Positions 22,118-33,790 of a stretch of 60,000 bases of DNA are shown here, one piece after another. Within the stretch, counting starts at the first letter, position 1, and each line of letters opens with the position of its first letter. The stretch lies in contig NC_079875.1 of assembly GCF_029227915.1 (NCBI RefSeq), positions 10,291,001 through 10,351,000 of the forward strand. The letters run 5' to 3'. Under the pieces are notes generated by a model. The model was not told the origin of the DNA and ran no database searches. It saw only the letters and a program-made list of their open reading frames with translations. A program made the translations under genes and the position numbers. Source of the DNA: Hydractinia symbiolongicarpus. Its lineage: Eukaryota; Cnidaria; Hydrozoa; Anthoathecata; Hydractiniidae.

Positions 22118-22783
22118 AATCATAAAACTAGCTGTACCAAAATAATGATCTGTATACCCTGATCTCAGTGCAATTTGAATAGCCCTGCCCCTGGATCCAG
22201 CTCTCTGATTATTTCCATGATTGTTTTCCACGATACTCAATTTTTTTTGGTTGGTGACCAAACGAGGGTGCCCGTGTCGATTTAGTGTCGATTTCAAGTT
22301 CTATGAAAATTAAAGTCGTTTTCATGGTTTTGACTTCTTTTAACCAATGATTTTGTTTGAATCATTGCTATTTTGGGTTTGTGTGGACATTTCTCTTTCT
22401 AGTAACAGAAAACCGTGCATTGCTTAGCGTGCCATGTTTTGCAGGCAATGTGTACTTTTGCCTTCGGTGGGAATTTTATAAAGCAATCATTTCACTCTGG
22501 TCTATAATTTCTGAAGATGTCGATGCCAAGGTGAATGTACTTTGTTGGTTCTGCCATGCAAAAGAAGAAGGCACAAGTTTTACTATTTTTTACGAATTTA
22601 TTGACTTCTTGACTTGAATTACCCTTTTCAAATTGAGTCAGACGGGTGACGCTAACCATTTGTAATTTTTGAGTGTGGCTTGAAGGGCACACATGTGAAT
22701 TAAAGGGTCTACAGTTACTTTCTTGACTAACAAATAGCTAAAGATGATTCCAATCATTGCCAGTAAATTGGGTTGTTCTTGAC
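22118..22783. other. Region upstream of the JTB homologue
   Basis: No confident exon. It could hold the JTB promoter and a first non-coding or signal-peptide exon. Several open frames exist, but none shows a recognisable signature. Confidence 0.35.
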
Positions 22784-22880
22784 ATGATATCTATTATATT
22801 GTTTAATGTGCAGTGCAACCTTTTTTATAAGTCTTTTTGTGAAATTATTATCTTTTATAAACTAGATCATTTTTTATTTA

Positions 22881-25608
22881 GAATATTTGGAATTATCATT
22901 ATTCTAGCATTGTTGTTATTGTTGTTCAAAGGCTTTTCGTATGCTGTCCCTGCGATTTCTCCGGCTGGTTCGGATTATCGGAGATCTTCAGTCAACAAAA
23001 ACTTAACTTGCAGGGGAGACTTTGTCGCAAAATCGAAATGTCGTTCCTGCACAAAGCTAGAACAGGCAAGTATTTACAAATAAATGTCTTCACACTGCAA
23101 ATTTACTGGCAATCATTTATTGTTTAGAAAAAATGTCTAATCTTTTTATGTAATCTTTGAATTAAAAATAAAAGTTTGTAGATACATATTATAGAAATCA
23201 AAGTTTGGAATATAAGTCTCTGTGTCTGTATATGTACAATTATCTTTTTAAGGAGTTAAAAAAAGATATTTGCTCTGCAACAGGAAATATTGAAGAAATA
23301 AAATGCAAATCATCTACACTCTATCTCAGGTGAGTTACCTTTATAAGGGTAATTGTACAATCAAACATTATTTGCACTATAACAAAGTAGTAGAAAGTGA
23401 TCACTTTCTTGTTAAATTTCTTCTTCTTTTTGCAACAGATATACTTGCCCCTTTACACTCAGGAAAACAAGCATCTTGCATATTAAGAGAATATACAGTG
23501 GAACCTCTAATAGCGGCCACTTTGGGGGACCTAGCTTAGTGGCTGTAGCATTAGAGGTGACCGATGTATGGAGGTTTTATATGAATATCCTTTTTTTTTT
23601 CAAAAGCTCTGGTCTGGAGAGGTGGGAGGAGCTCAAAGGGTTACCACGCATATATGAACATCTGGAATCCATTTGATGGAGAAATATTGCTTTGTACGCG
23701 AGAAACTGATAATCCTCTAATACCTGCGCTGTTTCCATCATCCGCAATTCATATGTTGTAGGGCATGCTCCTCTGGGTTTGAGCAAGGCTTTTTCAAACT
23801 TCCTTTCACTGCCTGGATCTACCATATTTCGTACTCTTACTGGAAAGAAAGTAAATCGTGGGGCTGGTTTAAGACTTGAAATACCCGTAACATATCAAAG
23901 AAGGGGACATATGAAAGGGTTAAAGTGGCTAGAGCATGTTACGAAAAAGATCCTTTCACATGCTACTGAACTTGGTAGAAAATTTCAAACATGATATATT
24001 ATGAAGAAATATACCTGTTGTAAATAAATAAAAAACAATTGTTTTTATTTTTCCTTTCATTTGCTTGCATAAAGATTTTTTGACCGTTAATAGAGGTGAA
24101 ATTAGACAGTGGGACAATAGAAAGTGGCCGTTGATTGGAGGTGACCGATGTATGGAGGTTTTTTATAAGAGTTTTGCCATGAATTCTGCAGGGATTTTCT
24201 TTTCTGGCCGCTTATCAGGAGGTGACCGATATATGGAGTTGACCGTTAATAGAGGTTCCCATTTATAACAAAACATTGCGTAAGAGTTTTTTTTAAAGGT
24301 CATACATTATTTTTGTTACTTGTTATGGATAATGAAAAAGTAAGAAAAGTTATACTAAATCTAGTGTGTTTGTAGTATCTATAAATTATAAAAAACACAA
24401 AATAAGTATATTAGGTTACTTTTATTTAAATAAACTAATAATTAATTAATTTACTACATACCCGAACGGATGCATTTCTTAACAGATGCTTACATTTGGG
24501 CCGCAGTAGTACTAGATTGGAGCTATTACTAGAGGTTCCATTTTAGTCATTTATTTCTGATAATTTAAATTGGAATTGTGTTCTATAAACAGTGGTGTAG
24601 AAGCTGAACTCATTTAATAGCTGATAACAACATTAATCAAGATTGCTTTATTTTCTAATGCTTTGGTCTTCTAATGTTTTAACTAAAATTAAATATTAAA
24701 AAAGGTAAAAACAAAGTAATACCGACCTTTTCCAGTGATGTTTACTGTCCCCTTAAACGTTAGTTTTATTTATTTCAATTAAAAAAGGTTAAAAAGTTAT
24801 TACCATTAATTTCTTGTAGCTGTCCTTTTGCTGTTATGGAAGAAGCAAAAAAGTTTTGGATTTTTCAGGTATGTTTTATATAATATCTCAGATCTGAACT
24901 GATGTTCATGGATCTTGAAATCTATGGAATTTACATTCCTCCCAGCTTTTCAAAGAATCGCGGTCTCCAAAAAAAATCCTTTCTACTAAATTTTAAGATG
25001 ACAGAAAGCAATAAACAATTAAGTAACATTTTACAAGGGCGAAAATTTGGGTTTGAAAATAAAGGCGTTGAAAATAAGGGCGTTGAATATAGTGGCTAAG
25101 AGGTAGCACCATGTCGTTGAAATTTAATACCTCCTTTCTCCAAATTCTGAATTTTTGCTGTGATACTATGGTGGAAGTTGTTGAGTAATTTCTTAAGAAG
25201 CCTTGAAGAGTCTAAGTACCACTCCAAAGTAATTCCAAAATTGTTGTTTGATGATCTCTGCTAAGGCACTCTTGACATTTCATTGGTCAATTCTACATAT
25301 TTAGGGAGTAGGGGAAAGCTGGTAATAACATGAGAATGTGGATTAAATGGATTTTATAACAAAAGTGTTCAGAGGTACTGATAAATCAAAATGGGTGTTA
25401 AAATGTTTTGAACTTCGTTGTTGTGGCCAATTAAATATAAAAAAAGCGCGAAAGTAAGTGCTCTTAAACTATTTTTACTTTCTCTTTCCAGGCTTGTGCG
25501 ATTGGTGTTGCAATCCTTTCAAATATTCTTGTGTGGTGGAGGCGTCAATCTCTTGACTCGGTCACATACCAGAGACTAAAACGGCAAATCTCTGATATTG
25601 GTGTGTAA
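22881..25608 (+). CDS. JTB: JTB (jumping translocation breakpoint) homologue, 4 exons
   Basis: Exons at about 22881-23065, 23253-23329, 24820-24868 and 25492-25608 join in consistent phase. Together they encode about 141 aa, compared with 146 in human. The protein starts with a signal peptide (IFGIIIILALLLLLFKGFSYAVPA). A short cysteine-rich ectodomain follows with six Cys in the JTB order (LTC, SKC, RSC, DIC, IKC, SC). Then come one membrane helix (ACAIGVAILSNILVWW) and a basic cytosolic tail ending RQISDIGV. JTB is a small type I membrane protein linked to cytokinesis and mitochondria in mammals. Intron 1 has a GC donor (AACAG|GCAAGT) and the others are GT-AG. The 5' end is uncertain: the frame is open back to an ATG at 22784, while an acceptor (TTTTTATTTAG) at 22870-22880 suggests an earlier exon. 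Intron 2 hosts a transposon-like repeat. Confidence 0.82.
23494..24266. mobile_element. pogo-like non-autonomous element in JTB intron 2
   Basis: The left end TA|CAGTGGAACCTCTAATAGCG at 23494 resembles pogo/Tigger-type termini (Tc1/mariner superfamily). The right end, read inward from about 24262, is GGGAACCTCTATTAACGGTC. Motifs such as GGTGACCGATGTATGGAGG recur inside (about 23556, 24142, 24221), and another end-like string (AGAGGTTCCATTTTAG) lies at 24531-24546. The element may therefore be composite. No transposase is recognised. Confidence 0.5.
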
Positions 25609-27332
25609 CTGAAGTTAAATCAAAGGATAAAGCTTTTACGATGATGCGTTGTTGATGCAGCCATGTTGTGGTTGTTTTTTGACACACCAAGACATTTTCC
25701 TGAGATTATTGAAATTCTACGAAGAAACATTTTTTCCTGTGATGGCAACAAACATTACTTGGAAACTATAACTCCTATGTATTTTTATACCTGTATACGA
25801 GCTATGATAAGAAAAAAGTTGTAAAAGGTTTTAAATACGCAAGAATTTTATCTGACTTATTAGTTCTTTGTTGTGTTGCATTAAGAATTTCAAGTCTTCA
25901 AGATACATGCTTTTTTTAGAAATTCGCAAATTCTAACCAATTTCTATTGTTACTTCCCTATTGTTCTTAACAGTAGCTCCAATTTTTTTCAACATGGAAT
26001 CCCAGTCTAGCATTCTTATAAAGCATATAAAAAAGCGTGAATTTATTTCGGCACATATGCTAAGGTTTTTAAACCATTAAAAATACGTATTTCGATTAAA
26101 CTCTTGAAAGTTTGCGATATTATGGCAAATTGAATCGATTTGCAATGTTAATTTTAGCTCATTTATAGTACAAGCAAACCGTGAAGGACGGGAAAAAGCT
26201 GCTTAGAAATTTCAATTTAAAATGGTTTTCAGTTCCATGAAATGGCATTAAAGAACCTTGGTTGTATCAAACATCAAGTTTACAAAGCAAAGAATTTTTT
26301 TTACCTAGTTAAACATGTGTTATCTTAAGCACGCTATATATCAGTTTAAACTAGAATCATCCTCAGTGTGTCCCAATGTGCGTAACTTATGACGTTTTCA
26401 CACGTTGTGATACATGTTTTTTTTATAAACTCTCTTTTATAAATTCCCAGCCTCAGAGTGAAAAATCCAATTTTTGAAGACATTGGTATTTACATTTACA
26501 GTTACTAGCTAAACCACCGTAATTTCACAACACAAGACAATGATGTTTCTTTTTTTTAGTCAAATATAAATCCTAACAAAGTTTTATCCTAGAGATAACA
26601 AATAAAAAATAAAAAAAAATAAAAATCTGTTTCAAAGAAAATACATAAGCTATGTTATTTACAGCTGTCGATAATTATTTATGAAGAAAACAAAAAGAAT
26701 AAGAAAACAGCATCAGGAAAATTTCATTTTTTATTCCGGCATTCGGCTAAGAAAATTAATGGTCGGGTCGAAAAACGGTTTTGTTATAAAAAAATCAACG
26801 TGTAGCGTAGCATATCTCTATAATAAAACGACAACTGGCGTGTGTTCGTTGAGTGGATTATTTTTTTTTGTGGAGATAATTCATGAACTAAAGTCAGGGC
26901 ATGTTACTGCATTCATTTGTATTGCAAAGGCTTAATTCGTGCTATCGTACACAACTATAAATCTCAAGTTAACTTATCAACGCGTCATTTAATTTTTTCA
27001 AACTAATTATTTGCGGATACATCCATATTAGGCTGATCACATTATCATCAAATCTAAAGCACATTGACATTCTTTGTACGCGACGTCATCAAAACTCCTA
27101 AAACAACCTATATGTTTTCCTTTGTCTTATGCCTAAATGGATTTTTCCACGGGCCTCATCGACTAGTCTCTTGTGATAATACAAAGAGTGTGTCCATCTC
27201 TATGTGACAGGCAAAGTGGATGTGTTTTGATGTTGCCGAAAAATGCATGTCTAATATATTAAATTTTCAGACGTTACGGCGCGAAGTCAATAACACTACT
27301 TTAACGTCCATATCCTATATTAAATTAAGCCA
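25609..27332. other. Intergenic, no gene recognised
   Basis: AT-rich. An 84-codon plus-strand frame with a real ATG (26681-26935) is basic at its start and otherwise featureless. It has no homology I can name and is not called. Confidence 0.4.
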
Positions 27333-27737
27333 TTACAGTGTACCTTGAACTTTGAGGCCAAGTAAGTTCAACCTCCAAGGTTCAACACAAGGTGGTAACT
27401 TGTGTTGATTTTTCACCGCGTGGGTAACTAAGGACCACCTATGACCAATTTGTGTAATTTTCACAAACCTGGGTGCCCAAATCCGTTTCGGAATGGACGG
27501 GTTGATGACGTCATTAAAAAACTTCAAACCCTATATCTCTGCAATCGTTTGTCAAAAGTATATGATCCTATACATTTTCTTGATTAGCGTTTCAACATCT
27601 GTACGATGAATTCAGCAGGTATACAAATTTCTAAAAAAAATGTTTGGGTTTTGACGGGCCATTGTTGATATTAGCAAAATTTTTAAACCCTCATGTCTCA
27701 ATACCGTTGCTCAAAAGTGCATGATCATCACAAAAAG
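27333..27737. repeat. Dispersed-type repeat with internal duplication
   Basis: The phrase around 27527-27577 (AAACCCTATATCTCTGCAATCG...AAAAGTATATGATC) recurs at 27686-27733 in diverged form, a spacing of about 158 bp. The sequence runs directly into the LINE ORF1 start. I take it to be a non-coding repeat unit or the LINE's 5' region; I cannot decide which. Confidence 0.5.
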
Positions 27738-28359
27738 ATGGATCAAAATAAAAATATGGAGAAAGAAGAAAACCTAACGATTTCAGTTAAGCTAGTTAGA
27801 GATATATTCAAAGAAATATTTTTACAGCAACAAAAAGATATTTTGAAGATTATTAGTAGTAACAGGGCAATTCTGAACGACAGACTTGATAAAATGAAAA
27901 ATGAACTAGAAGAAATAAAAAAAACATGTACTTGCTTAAAAGATGAAAATAAAGAGGTTAAATCCGAAATTACAACAAACGAAGAAAGGATTAAAAAATT
28001 GGAGGATGTGAAAAAAGATCTGGAGGAGAGTGTTACAGTAACACAAGATGACACGGAAAAGAACGTATTGGATTTATTTGAGAATAAGCTTGGAGTTGGA
28101 AATGTTATTATTGAGCGCGCATAGGATTGGAAAAAAGAACGAGAAGAAGGCAGAAAAAAACACTTATGAACAAGAAGATGTACAGAAACCACCAGCAAGA
28201 ACTATTGTTCTGAAGCTTCTAAATTATAAAGCTAAGATCGAACTTTTAAAGAATACTAATAAACTGGCAGGGACAGGAATTTACATAAACGAAGACTTCT
28301 CGTATGAAACAAGAATGATTAGGAAGAAACTGTTTGGTGAGATGAAAAGTATGCTATAG
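27738..28359 (+). pseudogene. LINE ORF1 nucleic-acid chaperone-like protein, frameshifted
   Basis: The N-terminal part is a long coiled coil (KNELEEIKKTCTCLKDENKEVKS...EERIKKLEDVKKDLEE). It is followed by IERAHRIGK and then RTIVLKLLNYKAKIELLKN...GIYINEDFS, typical of LINE ORF1 RNA-binding domains. The frame changes inside ERAHRIGK at about 28115-28122, consistent with loss of two bases. ORF1 proteins bind element RNA and help reverse transcription. Confidence 0.75.
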
Positions 28360-28947
28360 TGTTATATAATAAGTTGATAGTTCGAGAATTTAGGGATAGG
28401 ATTGCTAATGCCTAATTTTGTTGCACATAACCTAAGGCTACAAATAATTTTTAGTAATTAATCTTTAATTCTAAAATGGCTGAACAAACGAACTACGAGA
28501 ATTTGGAATTCGACCCATTCCAGGCTAACGAAACTGTACTTTTAAACGATTTAACTAATCCAGACATAAATTTTTATAATAATGAGATAACTAGAAATGC
28601 AAAATATTATAATCCAAATACAAACAATCTTTTTACAGAAATAGATATAAAATCTTTTTCAATACTTTATCTTAATATTAGAAGCATACAAAAAATTTTT
28701 GAAAATTTTAAACATCTTTTACATAACCTGAAAGTCACATTTAAAATCATTTGCTTTACCGAAACGTGGTGTAATGATATAAATATAGAGAAAAACTCAA
28801 ATTTTCAATTGCAAAATTACACAGTAATTCATCAAATTAGAAATTGCAAAAAGAAAGGCGGAGGAGTGTGCATGTTTATTCATAATTCTATTCTATTCAA
28901 CCTAAAATCAGACGCGTGCGCTAACGATAACGACACCAATTCAACCT
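27738..28947 (+). mobile_element. Truncated non-LTR retrotransposon (LINE)
   Basis: Degenerate ORF1 is followed by the N-terminal endonuclease part of ORF2. ORF2 stops around 28947, where sequence of the next transposon seems to begin. No reverse transcriptase follows. ORF1 and the nuclease style suggest a CR1/L2- or L1-type element. Confidence 0.75.
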
Positions 28948-28988
28948 TTTTTAATTACGTAATCTCGGTCGCGGCTTGGACTCCATAA
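28476..28988 (+). pseudogene. LINE ORF2, N-terminal apurinic-type endonuclease fragment
   Basis: It begins with an ATG. The EEP-nuclease pattern is visible: FSILYLNIRSI, CFTETW (catalytic Glu), NYTVIHQIRNCKKKGGGVCMFI. It lacks the rest of the nuclease and all reverse transcriptase. The last LINE-like residues are about NDNDTNSTF (28946); the remaining codons to 28988 look foreign, which places a junction near 28947. Confidence 0.75.
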
Positions 28989-29076
28989 GTGGGGGTCAAA
29001 ATGAATGAGGCCTGCAATTTAACTTGAGACAACGAAGTTTAAGCATCAGATATTCAACTATTAGAAAGTAATTAAA

Positions 29077-30753
29077 ATGGATTATGACTTAATAGAAAAA
29101 ATGAAAGTAGAAGAACTTAAGGATTACTTAAGAGTTCGAGGGCTGTTATTAAATGGAAGGAAAAAGGAACTTGTACCACGAGTGTTTTCGGCTATGGAGA
29201 ATAACATACAGTCTATAAAAACTGCAACAGAAGTAGAGCATCAGCTTATTAATAAATACAAGACGAAATAAAAAATTGACGGATTAGCTATTCCTGATCC
29301 CTGTAAAATCCCATATGAGTGGTTAAATGAAGATGAAGGGTTGTCATTTTGGCCAATGCTTATGTACCCAGATATTTTTAATTATCGTATGTTTTACCCA
29401 GCAGAATTAGGAAGCAAAGATTTGAATGATTATAAAAAAACCAAAGCATACAGCTATTGTAAAAGTGGTTGGCTAAAACCTTTACTATACCATGAGCTGT
29501 CCGGAAGCAAGTTTTGTTTAGTCAAAGGGGACTGTCGCAAATCTCAGTCAATCCATGATCCTTATCATACCTTGTGGTTGGTGATTGAGAAAAAAAATGT
29601 CAAAATCAGAGCCTGTCACTGTACATGTATGGCAGGGACGGGTCAAAGCTGCAACCATGTTGCAGCTGCAATGTATAGAATTGAGGCGGCTGTGCGTTTA
29701 GGATTGACAAAACCATCGTGTACGAGTAAAGCAAATGAATGGTTACCAAGTCGTCAAGACGTCGTTTCAACAAAAATAAAAAACTTGGACTTTTCACGTG
29801 AAAACTTTGCACAACGGGTAAGCAAAAATGCCACTGGTGCACACAACTTAAGAAAAGTACAACCCTCTTGCTTTAACCCATAACTTTAAATGATATTGCT
29901 GCCGCTATTGAAGATGTTGTACCAGAGAGTATTCTATTCTGCAATTACTAAACCCGAAGTTGACTTTTTTTCGTGAATCACTTAAGACAGAGAATGAGCA
30001 AATGAAACCACAAGATTCAATCAGCATAGATGACATAATTCTTATGTCATCAAATAAATCAGAATTTATTCAACATATGAAAAACATGGTTAAAAGGAGT
30101 CAGTCAAAAGAAATTGAGTAAATAACAAGTGGACAAGCTGCTAATAAAAACTGTTTTTTTTTTCGAAAATCAGTAATTACTGCATCTAAAGCTCATGATG
30201 TGCTATCCAAAATAAAGCGAGTGGCCAAGGGTGGCGGTAGATATATTGATATGTGGGCACTTAACCAAAAATTTTCTGGTTTAACATTTGTGGACCCCAA
30301 CATACTAGCCCGTAAGTACGGTCGTACAATGGAAAGCGATGCGGTGAGTACATTTTACATATTCAAATCAGATCATAAGGATGTGGTTTTTGCGAATGTG
30401 GTTTGTATTTGGACAGTGAGATACCATTTATAGGTGGAAGTCCGGACAGAATAATTAGTTGCTCTTGCTGTCCAAAAGCATGCTTAGAAATCAAGTGCCC
30501 TTATTCAATTAATCACATATTGCCACCTGCCCCTGATGCAAATTTACCATATTTGAGTAAAGATGAAAATGGAGTGCTTCACTTAAAAAAAACACACAAA
30601 TACTTTATGCAGTGTCCGATATAAATGTCTGTAACTGGACTAAAATTTTCTTACTTTGTTGTATGGACACCACGTGGAATAGTTGTTGACAAAATTGTTT
30701 TTGATGAGAATTTATGGAGTGATTGGAGAGAAAAGCTGATAGAGTACTTGTAA
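29077..30753 (+). pseudogene. SAP-SWIM-YqaJ exonuclease protein of ISL2EU-like element, multiply broken
   Basis: The ATG at 29077 opens a SAP domain (MKVEELKDYLRVRGLLLNGRKKELV). An in-frame TAA at 29269-29271 is followed by continuation to 29883, with a SWIM finger at 29620-29658 (CTC, seven residues, CNH). Several frameshifts follow between 29880 and 30180. A YqaJ-type PDDEXK nuclease comes next: GRTMESDA (acidic residue), GGSPDR (Asp) and CLEIKCP (ExK), at about 30200-30620. A further stop at 30622-30624 precedes GLKFSYFVVWTPRG and ENLWSDW. YqaJ nucleases act in recombination in phages and are accessory proteins in ISL2EU; function here is lost. Confidence 0.8.
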
Positions 30754-31234
30754 AAAAAATTTAAAAGAGAAGAAAAAATAAAAATATTATGTTTATTTCT
30801 TCAATTACGTCTGCTATATATCTAAAAATGACGTGCCGGAACCGAAAGATGTAGCAACAATGTTTACAATCTTTAGAAATTTGATTGGTTAAAATGAAAA
30901 TATTCTGCAAATTGATTGGCTATTGCTTCTGCTTCCGTGTTTAACGCCGGGTTCGGGCAGTAAATAATTGTACATTTTTTAGCTAGCAGATTGGTTAAAT
31001 TTAAATTTTTATGGCATTTCATTCGCGTTTAATATACAGCTTTTGATGTATCCTCATGAGCACCACTTGATTAACTTTTTGCTTAGCTAAAACATTACCG
31101 GGTGAACAAACATAGGCAAAAAATATTGCAGAAATATTTGTTTTATTGTTAGATATTTTAGATAAATATTTACAAAAAAAATTTCATGCCGCAACATAGT
31201 GTCCCTTTTAGAATCCTATAAAATTTTATTCGGT

Positions 31235-31650
31235 TTATTGCTCGTTCCACATGAATTCTAAGATTTGCAACAGCTTTTGTTTTACGACATCAGCATCATC
31301 ATCACCATCAATATCAGATGTGTAAGAGTTACACTGATTTTCCATATCTGATGAACACAGTTTTAATTTTTTTGGAGGTAAAGGTTTTCGATATAATTCT
31401 CTTCTTGGTTTTCTAATTGGAGTTTCATAACCCAATTTAAGTGTAGGATCTGTCTTTGCAGCTGTTGGCACACCATCAACGAAGTGTATAGAGCACACAC
31501 AATCACTTGATTGTGGTTCCCATTTTGATTTGTCACTTTTTTCTCGTTTCATTGCATTAGTCCATTTATCCCTTTGCTCCTTGTATCGAATACTTAGGAA
31601 ACAGTATATTTTAAAAGGTCGGTCACAACCACATTTTATAATGGCGGGGT
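31235..31650 (-). pseudogene. THAP domain fragment of ISL2EU-like transposase
   Basis: In one frame the minus strand reads KCGCDRPFKIYCFLSIRYKEQ, RDKWTNAMKREK, then WEPQSSDCVCSIHFVDGVPT and PTLKLGYE. These fit the THAP spacing (C-x-C, central W, C-x2-H, terminal P). It continues as a basic then acidic linker and stops at 31235-31237 without any DDE core. No initiating ATG is obvious before the first Cys pair. AATAAA strings follow the stop. Confidence 0.75.
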
Positions 31651-31700
31651 ATATGTTGAAATGGTGTATTATCAGGGATTTGTTGTGACGTCACTGCGTG

Positions 31701-32104
31701 CGCGACCGCGACTGTGCTAGAAGGAACATTTCTCCTATCTCTGCAGGCCTCCCTTTTAACATTTCAGAATAAAATACGGTTTTCAACATAATCACTTATA
31801 AGATGTACATGCTTGAGATGCGTTATTTCTCACGTTGTTATTACCCATGTTGCGACTGTCGGTGTTGTAACTGTCGGTTTACTTACTATCGGTTTTGTGA
31901 TTATTTGTGATTGGTGTTGTAAGTGCCTATGCTGTAAGTGTCGTTGTAACTGGTTATAAACCTTTGTGTTTTCTCATAACCCATTGTTTTAAGCCATTTA
32001 TGTAGCGTAATACTTCTTTTAGTACACACACCTTTTGCGGTCCTGATTAAGTCCATTATAAAAAAGTTTCACTATAGGCGCTATGAATGCGTGACGACAC
32101 AATT
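31701..32104. other. Intergenic, no gene recognised
   Basis: Mixed sequence after the THAP fragment. A run of GTTGTAACTGTCGGT-like phrases near 31850-31945 is mildly repetitive. I do not see the missing 3' part of the interrupted LINE. Confidence 0.35.
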
Positions 32105-33790
32105 TCAAAGTCTCTAATAAACATATTCTTCTTATGTTCTTGGATTATATGTAAAAATTATTTTTATGTAGATAAAGTATTATTATAAAGTGACATTACA
32201 TTTAAAAGTTTGCAATTGATATGCATAACTGTAAAATAAAGAAAAAATATAATTTCGGGGACGTTTGAAACCTAGCATATGCTACTGACTCTATAGAAGC
32301 ACAGTTCCCTAACAAATATGTATATTTATAAAACATGTGAAATAATATTGAATTTCAGAGTAAGATTAATTTTGGTGGCCTAAGCCGAAAATTTTTTAAT
32401 AAATTTTGTCTATTTGAAGATTATATGTAACAACGAGTTTTATGAAGACATTGCGTACTGAACATATTTTGAAATGATTTTGCGTTTAAAATTTGGTAAT
32501 CTATATACATAATTGTAAAATAGAAAAAAAGTGTTTTTCGGGGACATTTGAAACGAAGGACATCTTACTGGGCGTTGTGAAACGCAAATATGTAGCAAAC
32601 ACGTACATTTATAAAATTTGTAACAAAAAGTGCATTATTTGAATTAAAATAATTTTGGTCAACTTAAGTGTAAAATTCTCTGCCAAAAAATATGCATAGT
32701 TAGTTAGTTATTTAACAAAAAATGTCCCTGGTAGACTTAAGTGCAAAATTCTACCATAAGTATTTCTAAAATATGCAAAATATAGGGATACATTTTAGAG
32801 TAAAATACCGTTGATCGGCTGATGTTTAAAAATCTCCAATTAGAAACGCGTTTATGAGGAAATTGCGCACAGAAAATATTTTGTAGTGACATTACATTTC
32901 AAATTTGGTATTAAACGTGAATAGTTGTAAAATAGAGAGATAATTTGTTTTTCGGGGACATTTGAACGTTGCATACATGTGTCATTGGAGCTTTAGAATC
33001 GAAATTATCAACCAAAGATGAATGCATAGGTGAATATTTGTCATAGCACATCCGTATTTCATTCTCAACAGACCCAAAGATGAATACTTATAAAATATGT
33101 AAGAGAAAGATGTATTATTTAGGTAAAAATATCTTTGCCTGACTTAAGTGCAAACTTGTGCAAAATAATTCTTGAATAATGATGCATTTTAGAGGAAAAT
33201 TTTGTTTAGTCAACCTAACCCCGAACATCTTAAATAAATAGTGTAAATTCGTAGATTATATGTAAAAACGCGTTTCATCAAGACATTGTGTACTAAAAAT
33301 ATTTTGAAATTATATTGCGTTTAAAATTTGGTAATCTAATATAAATAGAAAAAAAATATTTTTTTCGGGAACATTCGAAACGCAACAATTGGCAGTGAGT
33401 CTTTAAAAGCAAAATTTTTCTTCAGATATGCATAAAGAATGTAAAATGATGATATGTATTTTAAATAAATTTTTTATGCTCGATCTAAGAGCAGAAATTC
33501 TCAATAAACGGTGCATGCTCGTAGATTATAAGTAAGCACGGTTATTTTGGGATTTTGTGTATTAAAAATATTTTGAAGTGACATTGCGTTTAGAAGTTGA
33601 TAATGTGCATACAGTTGTAGAGTAATGGAAAATGTGTTTCTCTGGGAGATTTGAAGTGAAAGAAATCTTATTGGGACTTTACTAGCAAAACCCTCCAACA
33701 GATTAGTATATGTATAAAATATGTAAAATTATGATGCATTTTAAAGTTTTTTTGTTCAACCTCATTTTAAAAATCCTCACTTTTCCTGCT
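32105..33790 (+). repeat. Degenerate tandem array, about five copies of a 275-415 bp unit
   Basis: The anchor TTCGGGGACATTTGAA (or close variants) occurs at about 32254, 32537, 32950, 33364 and 33638. Each is preceded by AATTTGGTAAT...GTTGTAAAATAGA and followed after variable length by TATAAAAT(A/T)TGTAA...GTGCATTATTT-like strings. Spacings are about 283, 413, 414 and 274 bp, suggesting two unit lengths. No coding potential. Confidence 0.75.

Larger units (their letters stand above)
28948..31700. mobile_element. ISL2EU/Harbinger-like DNA transposon, decayed copy 2
   Basis: A plus-strand SAP-SWIM-YqaJ gene (29077-30753) faces a minus-strand THAP fragment (31235-31650), the same layout as copy 1. 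Here the DDE core is missing while the YqaJ nuclease remains. GAGGCCTGCA occurs inverted near both ends (about 29011 and 31746), the only end-like match I found, so the boundaries are approximate. Confidence 0.65.

Noticed and set aside
23779-23994. Plus-strand frame with GLRLEIPVTYQRRGHMKGLKWLEHVTKK, faintly like ribosomal protein S7
   Set aside because: It starts with TTG, lies in a repeat-rich JTB intron, and the similarity is too weak to call.
26681-26935. 84-codon ATG-initiated plus-strand frame
   Set aside because: Featureless and isolated; consistent with chance in this composition.
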